A stretch of DNA of 64,000 nucleotides from Caldilineaceae bacterium bin34 (lineage in GTDB: Bacteria > Chloroflexota > Anaerolineae > Caldilineales > Caldilineaceae). The stretch spans positions 1-64,000 of the forward strand of contig MPMO01000008.1 in assembly GCA_002238555.1 (NCBI GenBank), given 5' to 3'. Of the stretch, positions 40,038 through 48,784 are shown piece after piece. The notes under the pieces were generated by a model. It worked only from the letters and a program-made list of their open reading frames with translations, was not told the DNA's origin and made no database searches. The stretch's first letter is position 1; each line of letters begins with the position of its first letter. A program made the position numbers and the translations under genes.

Positions 40038-41066
40038 TCAGACTGCGAGGCCGGGGTTGCCCAGTTGGCTGCGAACGGCCTGGCGCAAGCCGGCCGGATC
40101 CGCACCGTGCTGAATCCTGAGATCAACAATCGTGTTCACGTCCAGGCGGGATACCAACCGTTCGTCACCAAGCAGCAACCGGAGCTCCTCCTCGAACTCT
40201 GTTCCGGCTGCCGGCAACAGCATCTCGACCATCAGGTCGACCTTGGCTTGGAAAAGCCCTTCCTGAAGCCCCTCCTGTCGTCCCTCCTCCTTCACCGCGA
40301 AGTAGCCGCGCTGGTATTCCTGTGCCGCCATCGCCAACTCCTCAGGGGTGGTTACCTTCCGCAGGTCATAGTGTAGTGCATCCTGGATCGCCCGGTCGTG
40401 GACGTTCTCTTCCGCCCAGGCGATCATCGTCAACTTCATGAAGTCCACCAAGGCGCGCACCGTGTGGGGATCCGGCAAGGCTGCAACGTTCTCCGGAAAG
40501 TTTCCCGTCAGCAGTGCGGAGGGGGTCCGCGTACGCTCCGCCTGCACCATCAGCTCCAGTTCCTTGGGCAGGTCCCATGTCCGGAAATTGCCATGCAGAA
40601 CGTCCATGTAGAGGTATGGAAACAAAGGGACCGGATTGGACACGCGCCCGCCCGTCAGCACATTCATACCCGGCGGGTTCCAGGCTCGTGCCCCGGTGTA
40701 GACCAGGAGCAGGCATGGCAGGGGCGGCGGCCGCCGGGAACTGAAGTGCTCGGCGCGGTCCAGCGCGACCACAGTGCCGCTGGCGTAGGCCACCAGGCGC
40801 ATCATGATCAGATAGTCCGGCCGGGACTGCACCTCGCAGGCCAGAAGGACGCCTTCGCCCTGTCGGGTGCGGAAGCGCCAGCAGCGATCCTGGATCTGCT
40901 CCAGCAGATTGCCCCAGGCCGACAGGTCGCGGACTGTGGGCAGGTCGCGCACGGAGGCCAGGTCGGGATCTCCCAGGCCCAGCCGCTGGCAGGCAAGGAC
41001 GATCCAGGCCTTGGCAATGCTGTCACAGTCGAACAATATCTTGTATTTGCGGTCGGATAGGGCCAT
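40038..41066 (-). CDS. Rpn family recombination-promoting nuclease/putative transposase
   Basis: The 342-residue protein has a PD-(D/E)XK-type core. A conserved Asp lies near the N-terminus (KILFDCDSIAKAWI), and VLLACEVQSRPDYLIMMRL is the E-x-Q motif typical of the Rpn/YhgA-like group. The C-terminal part is helical with a Gln/Glu-rich repeat (EEGRQEGLQEGLFQAKVDLM), also typical. Rpn proteins are DNA endonucleases that raise RecA-independent recombination and often occur in many copies in Chloroflexota and Cyanobacteria. Its promoter region is the very AT-rich patch at 41067-41120. Confidence 0.85.
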   Translation of the reverse strand: MALSDRKYKILFDCDSIAKAWIVLACQRLGLGDPDLASVRDLPTVRDLSAWGNLLEQIQDRCWRFRTRQGEGVLLACEVQSRPDYLIMMRLVAYASGTVVALDRAEHFSSRRPPPLPCLLLVYTGARAWNPPGMNVLTGGRVSNPVPLFPYLYMDVLHGNFRTWDLPKELELMVQAERTRTPSALLTGNFPENVAALPDPHTVRALVDFMKLTMIAWAEENVHDRAIQDALHYDLRKVTTPEELAMAAQEYQRGYFAVKEEGRQEGLQEGLFQAKVDLMVEMLLPAAGTEFEEELRLLLGDERLVSRLDVNTIVDLRIQHGADPAGLRQAVRSQLGNPGLAV

Positions 41067-41494
41067 GGATGGACTATATAGGAAATATAATGTGCATATT
41101 ATAGTGTATTTGTATTCTTGATGCCCACATGTGCCATGGTGTGGAGGCGACCAAACTCCCCCACATTGTGTCTGCGGTGCATCGTGTCCGGTTCCGGTTT
41201 CCCGTTGCGGTCCGTAGGCCGGTTGTGGCCTGCGACCTGCATTCTGGTGTGCCTGTCCCCAAACGCACCCGGGATGATCCCGTGCAACGTCAAAAAAGCC
41301 CCCGAAATCCCTTCACCGTGTGTTTACTTCTGCAGTCTGGGTACACCGCTATTCGGGAACTGTCCACCTGAGCCAGACCCCTGGAGGGTCTGTCGAGGAT
41401 GGAGGTTGTTCCAATCCGGTCGCCCTTCGGGACGATCAACCGCGTATGTGGGCCTGCAGTTGCAAAACATCTCGTGTGAGTGCAGGATCCCTTC
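41067..41494. other. Intergenic region with an AT-rich patch
   Basis: The first 50 bases are unusually AT-rich for this genome and contain TATAAT-like boxes and a near-palindrome around ATAATGTGCATATTAT, probably the promoter of the Rpn gene. The remainder up to the lipoprotein start has no recognisable gene. Confidence 0.45.
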
Positions 41495-42850
41495 ATGCAC
41501 AAACGACTGGTCGTTTCCCCATTGCTTCTGCTGTTGCTGGTGCTGTCTGCTTGTGGGGCCGCAGTGCCGACGGCCGGCGACGCGGCTGCCGAAGCCGAAA
41601 AAGCCGCAATTTCGTTCTGGTACGCCCCGTCGGCGGATGGTGAAGGTGCCACCTGTTATCAGACCACCGTCATTGATCCCTTCAATGAGGTAAGCGACAC
41701 GATCTTCGTGGACGCTGTGGCCCAGCCCGAAACCTGGAATGCCACCCGCACGGCCCTTGCGGCCGGTGAAGGCCCGGATATTGTCCGTACCCCCAGTCCG
41801 TCCTTCGTAGTCGAGCTGGCGCAGGCCGGTCAGCTGCTGCCCCTGGACGACTACGTCGTCTCCGAAGGGTGGGACGACCTGTTTGTCGGCTGGGCGCTGA
41901 GCCTGGGAGAAGTTGAAGGCACCATCTACTCGCTGGCCGACGAACTCGAAACCCTGGTCCTGTACTACAACAAGACCCTGTTCGAGCAGAAGAATTGGAC
42001 CCTACCCTCCACGGTCACCGAGCTGTACGAGCTGGCGGCGGTTATTGCGGCGGACGACATCGTTCCGTTCGCACACACCAATGCCGAGTGGCGCCCGGCC
42101 AACGAGTGGCATGTGGGCGAGTACTTCAACCATGTGGCGGGACCGGACCGCGTCTACGAAGCCTTGACTGGTCGTATCCCGTGGACCCATGAGGACTTCG
42201 TCACCGCCATTGAACTCCTGGACGAAGCACAGCAGAACGGTTGGTTCTCCGGTGGCCTTGAGTTCTACTACACCTTGACCTTCGACGAAGTACGCGGCAT
42301 GCTGGGCCGTGGCGAAGCGGCCATGAACATCGAAGCCGCTTGGGTTGCGGCCGATCTCGACACGCTGTATTTCACCGAGGAAAACGGCGGCATGGAGTGG
42401 GACTGGGTCCCAACTCCGTCCCAGACCGGTGATCCCATCTACACAATCGGCACGGGCAACACCTGGTCCATCAACCGCAACTCCGAGCATCCGGAAGCGG
42501 TGGCCGAGTTCCTGTCCTATAGCTTCTCGCCCGAGAGCCAGGCTGCGCTGCTCCGCAACTGCAGCAAGGCTCCCGCCCCCGTGCAGCTGACCGAGGACGC
42601 GATGGAAGGTGTGGATCCGCGCATTGCGGCCATCTTCATCGATTTGGCGGCGGCCTCCGACAGCGGCGGCTACGGCTACACCACGTGGACCTTCTGGCCG
42701 CCTAGGAGCGACGCCTACATCTACGAGGAAATCGAACGGGTTTGGTCCGGCGACATCACGGCCAAGGAGTACCTCCAGGGCCTGGACGATCTGTTCCAAG
42801 AGGAGTTCGCGGCAGGTGCAGTCCCACCGATCCCGGAACGTCGGGAGTGA
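41495..42850 (+). CDS. Extracellular sugar-binding lipoprotein (ABC type), orphan
   Basis: The 451-residue protein begins MHKRLVVSPLLLLLLV and has a lipobox LSAC with C20 as the lipidated residue. The mature part is a family 1 solute-binding protein (SBP_bac type): ISFWYAPSADGEG, AAGEGPDIVRTPSPSFVVELAQAGQLLPLDDYV, TLVLYYNKTLFEQKNW, and GRGEAAMNIEAAWV. Such proteins deliver sugars or polyols to ABC permeases. No permease or ATPase gene is adjacent, so it must work with components encoded elsewhere. It is followed by two ADP-ribosylglycohydrolase-family genes, which may belong to the same catabolic theme. Confidence 0.92.
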   Translation: MHKRLVVSPLLLLLLVLSACGAAVPTAGDAAAEAEKAAISFWYAPSADGEGATCYQTTVIDPFNEVSDTIFVDAVAQPETWNATRTALAAGEGPDIVRTPSPSFVVELAQAGQLLPLDDYVVSEGWDDLFVGWALSLGEVEGTIYSLADELETLVLYYNKTLFEQKNWTLPSTVTELYELAAVIAADDIVPFAHTNAEWRPANEWHVGEYFNHVAGPDRVYEALTGRIPWTHEDFVTAIELLDEAQQNGWFSGGLEFYYTLTFDEVRGMLGRGEAAMNIEAAWVAADLDTLYFTEENGGMEWDWVPTPSQTGDPIYTIGTGNTWSINRNSEHPEAVAEFLSYSFSPESQAALLRNCSKAPAPVQLTEDAMEGVDPRIAAIFIDLAAASDSGGYGYTTWTFWPPRSDAYIYEEIERVWSGDITAKEYLQGLDDLFQEEFAAGAVPPIPERRE

Positions 42851-42964
42851 TCACCATGCAGTGCGCGGTCGAAGTGTTCGGATTGTCGCTGCACCGGGTA
42901 ATTCCGGCAGTCCTGCGACTTGCTGAACGCCGTCAACACAGCGGCTCTGGTGACATGGCTCCAA

Positions 42965-43085
42965 GTCACGTTCCGCCATGCCGGTTACGCGGTAAGCCTT
43001 CGCCTCCGCAAGCGGCTGGAGGAGATTTTCGGCTGAATGAAGACAGTGGGCGGCTTGCAGCGCTCCGACGGAGCGGACAGGTTCA
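42965..43085 (+). pseudogene. Remnant of an IS5/IS1182-type transposase C-terminus
   Basis: One frame reads FRHAGYAVSLRLRKRLEEIF followed by G, stop and MKTVGGLQRSDG. It closely matches the segment RHAGYAVSLRIRKRLEEVFG, WMKTVGGLR of the transposase pseudogene at 58300-59333. The Trp codon of the FGWMK motif has become TGA. Nothing else of the element is preserved. Confidence 0.75.
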
Positions 43086-43181
43086 TCCGCAAACACAGGC
43101 GAACGTCGTGTCCAGGCAGTGACACGGCAGCACTCCTTGTCCCTTCCCCGACCACTGCCGTCTCTCAATCCGGAAGTTTCC

Positions 43182-44309
43182 ATGCCAGACACATCCTCGC
43201 CCAACCTTGTTGAACGAATTGCCGGCTCCCTGTACGGCGGCGCGATCGGGGATGCCTTGGGTGCCCCGCCGGAAGGCAAGGATCCGGAGGAAATCAAGGA
43301 ACGCTACGGCGAAATCCTGGATTTTGTGGAGCCCTGGGACGGTCCGTCGGACATCGGCAAGGGGGATGGCCGGCACACCGACGACACGCACATGATCCGG
43401 CTGCTGTCCGAGATCTACATCGAGCAGGACAAGCGTCTGGACGTCTACGATTTCGCCCGCATCATGCCGGGCCGCATCGCCGACGAACCCCGCTTCATTG
43501 CGGAGTATGGCCGGGAAGCCACGCTTCTGGAACGGCTGTTCTTCCCGGAGAAGTGGGTGTACATTCGCAATGCCCTGGCCAACGCCGAACCGCGCAGCGC
43601 GGGTGCCGGCAACATGGTGAACTGCGGTGCCGCCATGTACGCCGCGCCGGTCGGGATTGTCAACGCCGGCAATCCGGATCTGGCCTACCGGGATGCGATC
43701 GACATCTTTTCGGCCCACCAGACCAGCTTTGGGCTGGAGGCCGCGGGCCTGATGGCCGTGGCTGTGGCGGCCGCCTTCATCCCCGGCATCTCCATTGGCG
43801 AACTCTTTGACGTGGTCGAGGAACGGGCCCACGAAGGCACCCGCAACTGTCTGACGGCGGTGCGGCAAGCCGTACGGGACGTTTCCGACTGGCGGCGGGG
43901 CATCTCGGTTGTAAGGAAGGCGATTGCACCCTACGACACCGCGCCGGAGGTGTTCCGGGACCGGGGCAACGGAACCAACGACTGGACACCCAGTAGGGAA
44001 CACAGCATCGAGGAAGTTCCGGCGGCCCTTGGTCTCCTGTTGGTAACAAATGGCGACTTCGTCAGTGCCGTGCAGGCTTCCGCCAACTATGGCCGGGACT
44101 GCGACTCCACGGCCGGCATGGCCGGCAGCATTGCCGGAGCGATGGCACCCGACACCGTGCCGGAGCATTGGCGCCGGACGGTCGCGGAATCCAACCGCAT
44201 GGATCTGGACTCCCTGGCCCGCGGTCTGGCCGACCTGGCGCTGAAACTGGTGCAGGCCGAGGCCCAACATGCGGTCGAGGTGAACAACCGTCTGACGGCG
44301 ATGGCATAG
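43182..44309 (+). CDS. ADP-ribosylglycohydrolase family protein
   Basis: The 375-residue protein has the ARH/DraG motifs that bind two divalent metals: GGAIGDALGAPPEGKDP, RHTDDTHMIRLLSE, and NYGRDCDSTAGMAGSIAGAM. The family removes ADP-ribose from proteins or related N-glycosidic and O-glycosidic compounds. In this gene context (sugar-binding lipoprotein upstream, a second family member downstream) it may act on a nucleoside or sugar derivative instead. CGGAAG precedes the ATG at 43182. No signal peptide. Confidence 0.9.
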   Translation: MPDTSSPNLVERIAGSLYGGAIGDALGAPPEGKDPEEIKERYGEILDFVEPWDGPSDIGKGDGRHTDDTHMIRLLSEIYIEQDKRLDVYDFARIMPGRIADEPRFIAEYGREATLLERLFFPEKWVYIRNALANAEPRSAGAGNMVNCGAAMYAAPVGIVNAGNPDLAYRDAIDIFSAHQTSFGLEAAGLMAVAVAAAFIPGISIGELFDVVEERAHEGTRNCLTAVRQAVRDVSDWRRGISVVRKAIAPYDTAPEVFRDRGNGTNDWTPSREHSIEEVPAALGLLLVTNGDFVSAVQASANYGRDCDSTAGMAGSIAGAMAPDTVPEHWRRTVAESNRMDLDSLARGLADLALKLVQAEAQHAVEVNNRLTAMA

Positions 44310-44830
44310 GTCGGGGACACGGTACGCCGGTGTTGCGGCACCGGTGGTGGGCTGACCGTACGCATATACGGATTTTTCAATCAACTCCGATTCCTTTCCA
44401 CTCGGAATAAGCAGTGACTATGACATATTTTCAATTTTGAACGTTATTTGTAGCATATATTGGATGGCGGAGTTGCCACAGACACCGTCGCCAGTGTGCT
44501 AACATATCGGTATGGATCGGAAGTTCCGCATCCATGCACCGCGCAGAGGTTCTGCGCTGGCAGGGGCGTTCGCCTTGCACTTCGCAAGTCGTTGTCCGAA
44601 CCGTCCGCGGCAGGGCGGGTTCAGGACGGCGGCTTTACCGGACATGGAGTTGTGCCAGGCCACGGAGGCCTCTGTCGCCCGTAAGGTTGCAGAGACCGAA
44701 CCGGGACAACGGTGGGGACTGCTCCACCCGGACTCGAGTTGCAGGGGTTGCCGTACAGCTCCTATCAACCGAGAGCGAATTACCCATGCCGGTACCGACA
44801 TGTGCCGGTTAAAGGAACAGCAAAGAACCA
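44310..44830. other. 520-base leader region with an AT-rich patch
   Basis: No gene is convincing. Bases 44400-44465 are AT-rich compared with the surroundings and could hold a promoter for the downstream gene, but no good -35/-10 pair was identified. Confidence 0.4.
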
Positions 44831-46984
44831 ATGGCATTACAGGCTGACTACGCCGAGCGCGTCTACGCGGGCGTGCTGGGCAAGATTATCGGCGTCTATC
44901 TGGGACGTCCCTTCGAAGGCTGGCCGATCGAGATGATCGACGAGCACCTGGGTGAGATCAACTACTACGTGCACGACATGCTGGATGTGCCGCTGGTGGT
45001 CACCGACGACGACATTTCGGGGACGTTCACCTTTGTGCGGGCGATGGAGGACTACCACTTCAAGCAGGACCTGTCCGCCCGCGACATCGGCCGCACCTGG
45101 CTCAACTACCTGATTGAGGAGCGCACCGTCCTCTGGTGGGGCGGTCTCGGCAACTCGACCGAGCATACGGCCTACCTGCGCCTCAAGAACGGCATCGATG
45201 GACCGGACAGCGGCTCGATCGCGACCAACGGCCAAGTGGTGGCCGAACAGATCGGATCCCAGATCTTCATCGACGGCTGGGCCCTCATCCATCCCGGAGA
45301 CCCGGAACGCGCAGCCCACCTGGCTGCCGAGGCATCCATGGTTTCCCACGACGGCGAGGCCATTTATGGCGCCCAGGTGGTGGCCGCCATGGAGGCCCAG
45401 GCCTTTGTCGAGAACGACCTGAACAAGCTGATTGACACGGCCGTTTCGTTCATTCCCGGCGACAGCGTGATCTACCGGATGATCGACGAACTGCGCGAGT
45501 GGCACCAGAAGGTGCCGGACTGGCGCAAGGGCCGCGAGCTGATTGCGGAGAAGTACGGATACGACACCTACGGCGGCAACTGCCACATGGTGCCCAACCA
45601 TGCCCTCATCATCCACGCGCTGCTGCATGGGGACGACGACTTCCAAAAGAGCCTGATGATTGTCAACACCTGCGGCTGGGACACCGACTGCAACTCCGGC
45701 AACGTCGGCTGCCTGCTGGGCATCAAGAACGGCCTGGCCGGCATCGAGGAAAGCGGACCCGACTGGCGCGGACCGGTCGCGGACCGCATACTGCTGCCCA
45801 CGGCCGACGGCGGCAACGCCGTAACCGACGCGGTGACGCAGGCCACACGCCTGGTAAACGTCGGCGCCCGGCTGGCGGGAGAGGAGCCGCCGGTCTACAA
45901 GAACGGTGCCCGTTACCACTTCTCGTTCCCCGGTTCGGTGCAGGGGTTCCAGGAGGATCCCGCCCGCGACTCCGTTGGGGTATCGACGGTACGCAACATC
46001 CAAGGCCACAGCGAGAGCGGAGATCGTGCGCTGGCCATCCGCTTCCGCGGCATGGGCCTGGGCAAGAACAGCCGGGTTGACACGGATGTCTTTGTGCCGG
46101 ACCGCGAAACACACGCGTACTTTGCAAACCGCGGCTATGCCTTGTACGCCTCCCCGGCCCTGTACGCAGGGCAAACCGTCAAAGCGCGCCTGGAAGCCTG
46201 TCCCCACAACGGTGGCAACCTGATGGCCTGCCTGTATGTGAAGGTGTTCGGCCAGGACGACAAATTGGAGATTGTGCGTTCCGATTGCGTTGAGATGCAG
46301 CCGGGCGGTGTGCACGTTTTCGAGTGGACGATTCCGGACACGGGCGGCAGCCCGGTGGCCAAGGTGGGACTGGAACTCTGCTCCGACAAGGCCCTGAACG
46401 GTTACGCCTTTCTGGACTACCTGACCTGGGACGGGGTCCCGGACACGACCTTCCGGATTCCGGATTCCTTCACGCGCAAGAACCGGTTCCAGCAGAGCGG
46501 GATCATGTGGAAGCATGCCTGGGTGAACGGCGTGGACCACTACGAGCGGTTTTATCCGGAGACGTTCCGCATCATTCACAATGAAGGCATGGGTCTGTTG
46601 ATGACCGGCTGCCGGGAGTGGGACGGCTACCAGGTGCAGGCCGACGTGACTCCGCACATGGTGAAGAGCTGCGGTGTGGGCGTCAACGTCCACGGCATGA
46701 AGCGGTACGTGGGCTTTCTGCTTACCGCCGACGGCAAGGCGCGGTTGGTCCACGCGTTCGACGGCGACGAACAGGTGTTGGCCGAGACGAACTACCCGGT
46801 GGTATTCGGCCAGACCTACGACGTGGCCGTCAGCACCAAGGACGGACGAATTGCGTGTTCCGTGGACGGCGCGGAGGTGCTGTCCGGGAACGTACCGGAC
46901 CAGGGCCTGCGGTCCGGTGGTGTCGCGCTGCTGATTGAGGAGGGCCGGACGGCCACCCAACAGGTGAGCATCCAGCCTGCCTGA
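44831..46984 (+). CDS. ADP-ribosylglycohydrolase-like protein with C-terminal carbohydrate-type domains
   Basis: The 717-residue protein has an N-terminal ARH-like domain (about 1-350): GVLGKIIGVYLGRPFEGWP, VTDDDISGTFTFVRAM, and CGWDTDCNSGNVGCLLGI, a variant of the usual D-x-D-S motif. The remaining half is beta-rich. The first part (about 365-540) resembles a carbohydrate-binding or jelly-roll module (YFANRGYALYASPALYAGQT). The last part (about 560-715) resembles a LamG/DUF1080-like concanavalin fold (GYQVQADVTPHMVKSCGVGV, GFLLTADGKARLVHAFDGD). This fusion suggests action on a glycan-like or glycoside substrate instead of a protein. There is no signal peptide, so action is cytoplasmic. Confidence 0.85.
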   Translation: MALQADYAERVYAGVLGKIIGVYLGRPFEGWPIEMIDEHLGEINYYVHDMLDVPLVVTDDDISGTFTFVRAMEDYHFKQDLSARDIGRTWLNYLIEERTVLWWGGLGNSTEHTAYLRLKNGIDGPDSGSIATNGQVVAEQIGSQIFIDGWALIHPGDPERAAHLAAEASMVSHDGEAIYGAQVVAAMEAQAFVENDLNKLIDTAVSFIPGDSVIYRMIDELREWHQKVPDWRKGRELIAEKYGYDTYGGNCHMVPNHALIIHALLHGDDDFQKSLMIVNTCGWDTDCNSGNVGCLLGIKNGLAGIEESGPDWRGPVADRILLPTADGGNAVTDAVTQATRLVNVGARLAGEEPPVYKNGARYHFSFPGSVQGFQEDPARDSVGVSTVRNIQGHSESGDRALAIRFRGMGLGKNSRVDTDVFVPDRETHAYFANRGYALYASPALYAGQTVKARLEACPHNGGNLMACLYVKVFGQDDKLEIVRSDCVEMQPGGVHVFEWTIPDTGGSPVAKVGLELCSDKALNGYAFLDYLTWDGVPDTTFRIPDSFTRKNRFQQSGIMWKHAWVNGVDHYERFYPETFRIIHNEGMGLLMTGCREWDGYQVQADVTPHMVKSCGVGVNVHGMKRYVGFLLTADGKARLVHAFDGDEQVLAETNYPVVFGQTYDVAVSTKDGRIACSVDGAEVLSGNVPDQGLRSGGVALLIEEGRTATQQVSIQPA

Positions 46985-47033
46985 CGTTCGACGATGCAGG
47001 ATCTGGAAAACCGGGTCCTTGTTTTTGACATAA

Positions 47034-47070
47034 GGCAACGGAGCGCAGATATTGCCTGCGCTCCGTTGCC
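47034..47070. terminator. Perfect 15-bp hairpin between convergent genes
   Basis: GGCAACGGAGCGCAG (47034-47048) pairs exactly with 47056-47070 around the loop ATATTGC. It lies between the convergent ARH-like and M42 genes and could stop transcription from both sides, though T-runs are weak. TTGACATAAGGCAA spans its left edge (47025-47038) and recurs at 48541-48554. Confidence 0.6.
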
Positions 47071-47237
47071 ACTGGTGTGCCCGATGCCGACCCCACTGCG
47101 GTGGACAGGTCCGGTGACGCTGGCAGGAATCCTGCAGGGCTTGGGTGCAGACGGCAGTCCCAAGTGGGGGCTGCATTGCCATGTACGCAAGCGATGCAGC
47201 CAGCCTTCCAGACGTTGCGACGTTCGCGGAAGAAGTT

Positions 47238-48302
47238 TCAGCGTGTGGTGACAAACCGGTGAAGCGTAAGCATGATGTTCCGTAGTGCCCCTAGACGCAT
47301 GGTTTCGAAGCCGTGGCTGTTGCCACAAACCCAACCGAAGCACAAAGCCCGTTCCGCCAAACCGGCCGTGTAGGCGATGGAAGCATCACTGGCGGCACGT
47401 TCATACACGACAGTCTGAAGATCGACATTCACTTCGCGACCCGCTGCCAGTAGTTCCAGGATCAGTTGGTGGTCATAGTGACCATGGGAATCCTTGCTCC
47501 AAATCGCGGGCCGATCATCCATTTGCAACGGAGTGCCGGGAGGGGTTGGAGCCAAATCAAGGGCAATGATGGCTTCCGGCGCCTTCATCCGGGCGAGGTT
47601 TTTCATGCCCCAGCCCCCTACTTCCTCGTTGTGGGTGAAAGCAAAGAGACTGGGATGGAGTGGTTTCTCCCCCGTGGCCTGCATGTGAGCCAACAGCTCC
47701 AGAAGCAAGGCACAGGCCATCCGATCATCGAAGGACCAGGCAGCCACCATGGGATTGTCGGGACTGCCGAAGGTGTAAGGCCCCCGCCGGGAAGCATGGA
47801 GGACCGCCAGTGAACCGGGCCGGACCCCGGCTTCCGCCAATTCGGTCTCGGTCATGCCTGTGGTGATCCATACGCCTTCCCAGCCTACGGGTTTGCGTTC
47901 GGACAGGGGGATGTGCATGGAACCCATGCTGAAGATGCCGACCACGGACTCCTTGTCCCCCAGGATTTCCACGGGACCCTCCCCCAGTTTCCAGGGATAG
48001 AGACTGCCGGATCGGGCGACTTCCAGGTCTCCGGATGGACGGATCCGGGTCACCACGATCGCGATTTCATCCATGTGGGCGGCATAGCACCAGAGGGGAA
48101 GTTCCGGATTGCGACCCGGTACTTCCACCATTACATTGCCACCGGCATCCCTTTCGGGTTGCAGCCCCATCGCCTCGAGTTGTTCGCAGATTGTGGCGGC
48201 GATTTGATCTTCCCGGCTGGAAGGCGCCGGAATGCAGACCAGTGAGCGAAAACGCTCCAGTACTTCGTGTGAGAGGGTGGGCCTCTGCAGACTGTGCGAC
48301 AT
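47238..48302 (-). CDS. M42 family metallopeptidase (glutamyl aminopeptidase/endoglucanase-like)
   Basis: The 354-residue protein shows the M42 dinuclear-zinc site: LWCYAAHMDEIAIVVT with the first His and Asp, VAAWSFDDRMACALLLELL with the bridging Asp, FAFTHNEEVGGWGMKN with the catalytic Glu pair, and ALDLAPTPPG. Members are tetrahedral (TET) aminopeptidases in the cytoplasm that degrade short peptides. An N-terminal partial copy with about 75 percent visible identity lies at 50075-50381, beyond the Uma2 gene. Confidence 0.92.
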   Translation of the reverse strand: MSHSLQRPTLSHEVLERFRSLVCIPAPSSREDQIAATICEQLEAMGLQPERDAGGNVMVEVPGRNPELPLWCYAAHMDEIAIVVTRIRPSGDLEVARSGSLYPWKLGEGPVEILGDKESVVGIFSMGSMHIPLSERKPVGWEGVWITTGMTETELAEAGVRPGSLAVLHASRRGPYTFGSPDNPMVAAWSFDDRMACALLLELLAHMQATGEKPLHPSLFAFTHNEEVGGWGMKNLARMKAPEAIIALDLAPTPPGTPLQMDDRPAIWSKDSHGHYDHQLILELLAAGREVNVDLQTVVYERAASDASIAYTAGLAERALCFGWVCGNSHGFETMRLGALRNIMLTLHRFVTTR

Positions 48303-48784
48303 AAATCAGGCTCCTGGTGAATTCAGAAAGTGCGATTGTTTCAATGGGGCCGGGAGGCCCGGCTGGTTCCAAAACCAAGGCTGTGCCGGCCCCACTGGCA
48401 TAACAGACTACGTCACCGTTAGAGTCCTCAATGCGGGTAGACTCGCTTGTGAGGGAGCTTTCGGGCCTGTCCCGCTTCCCAACGGGCGGTATCGAACTGT
48501 TGAGAGAGGAGGGCCAGACCTGGATTGCAGGCCCTTGCAGTTGACATAAGGCAAGGAAGGATTTGGTTCAGAGAACACTCGGGGAGGAGCGTTCCGATTA
48601 CCGCCTGATTGCAGGTCGGCGAAGCATGTCCAGTCAGCCGCATCGGACACCGCCGCCTGGCACTGCCTGTTCATTTGCTGATGACCAAACTTCCGACCAC
48701 ACAGGGTGGGGTTGCGGTAGCAGTTCTCTTGCCATCCGTGAAGCATCTGTAGAATGGCATCCCAACAGCAACAGGAGATGGAAC
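48303..48784. other. Divergent spacer between M42 peptidase and Uma2 genes
   Basis: No gene was recognised. The first 30 bases resemble the sequence upstream of the truncated M42 copy (50382-50414), so the duplication covers the 5' flank. The 14-mer TTGACATAAGGCAA at 48541 repeats that at 47025. AGGAGAT precedes the Uma2 start. Confidence 0.45.

Noticed and set aside
44837..47254. A long minus-strand frame opposite the large ARH-like gene
   Set aside because: It mirrors the plus-strand gene codon for codon, is rich in Val/His/Gln repeats typical of antisense GC-rich frames, and has no domain.
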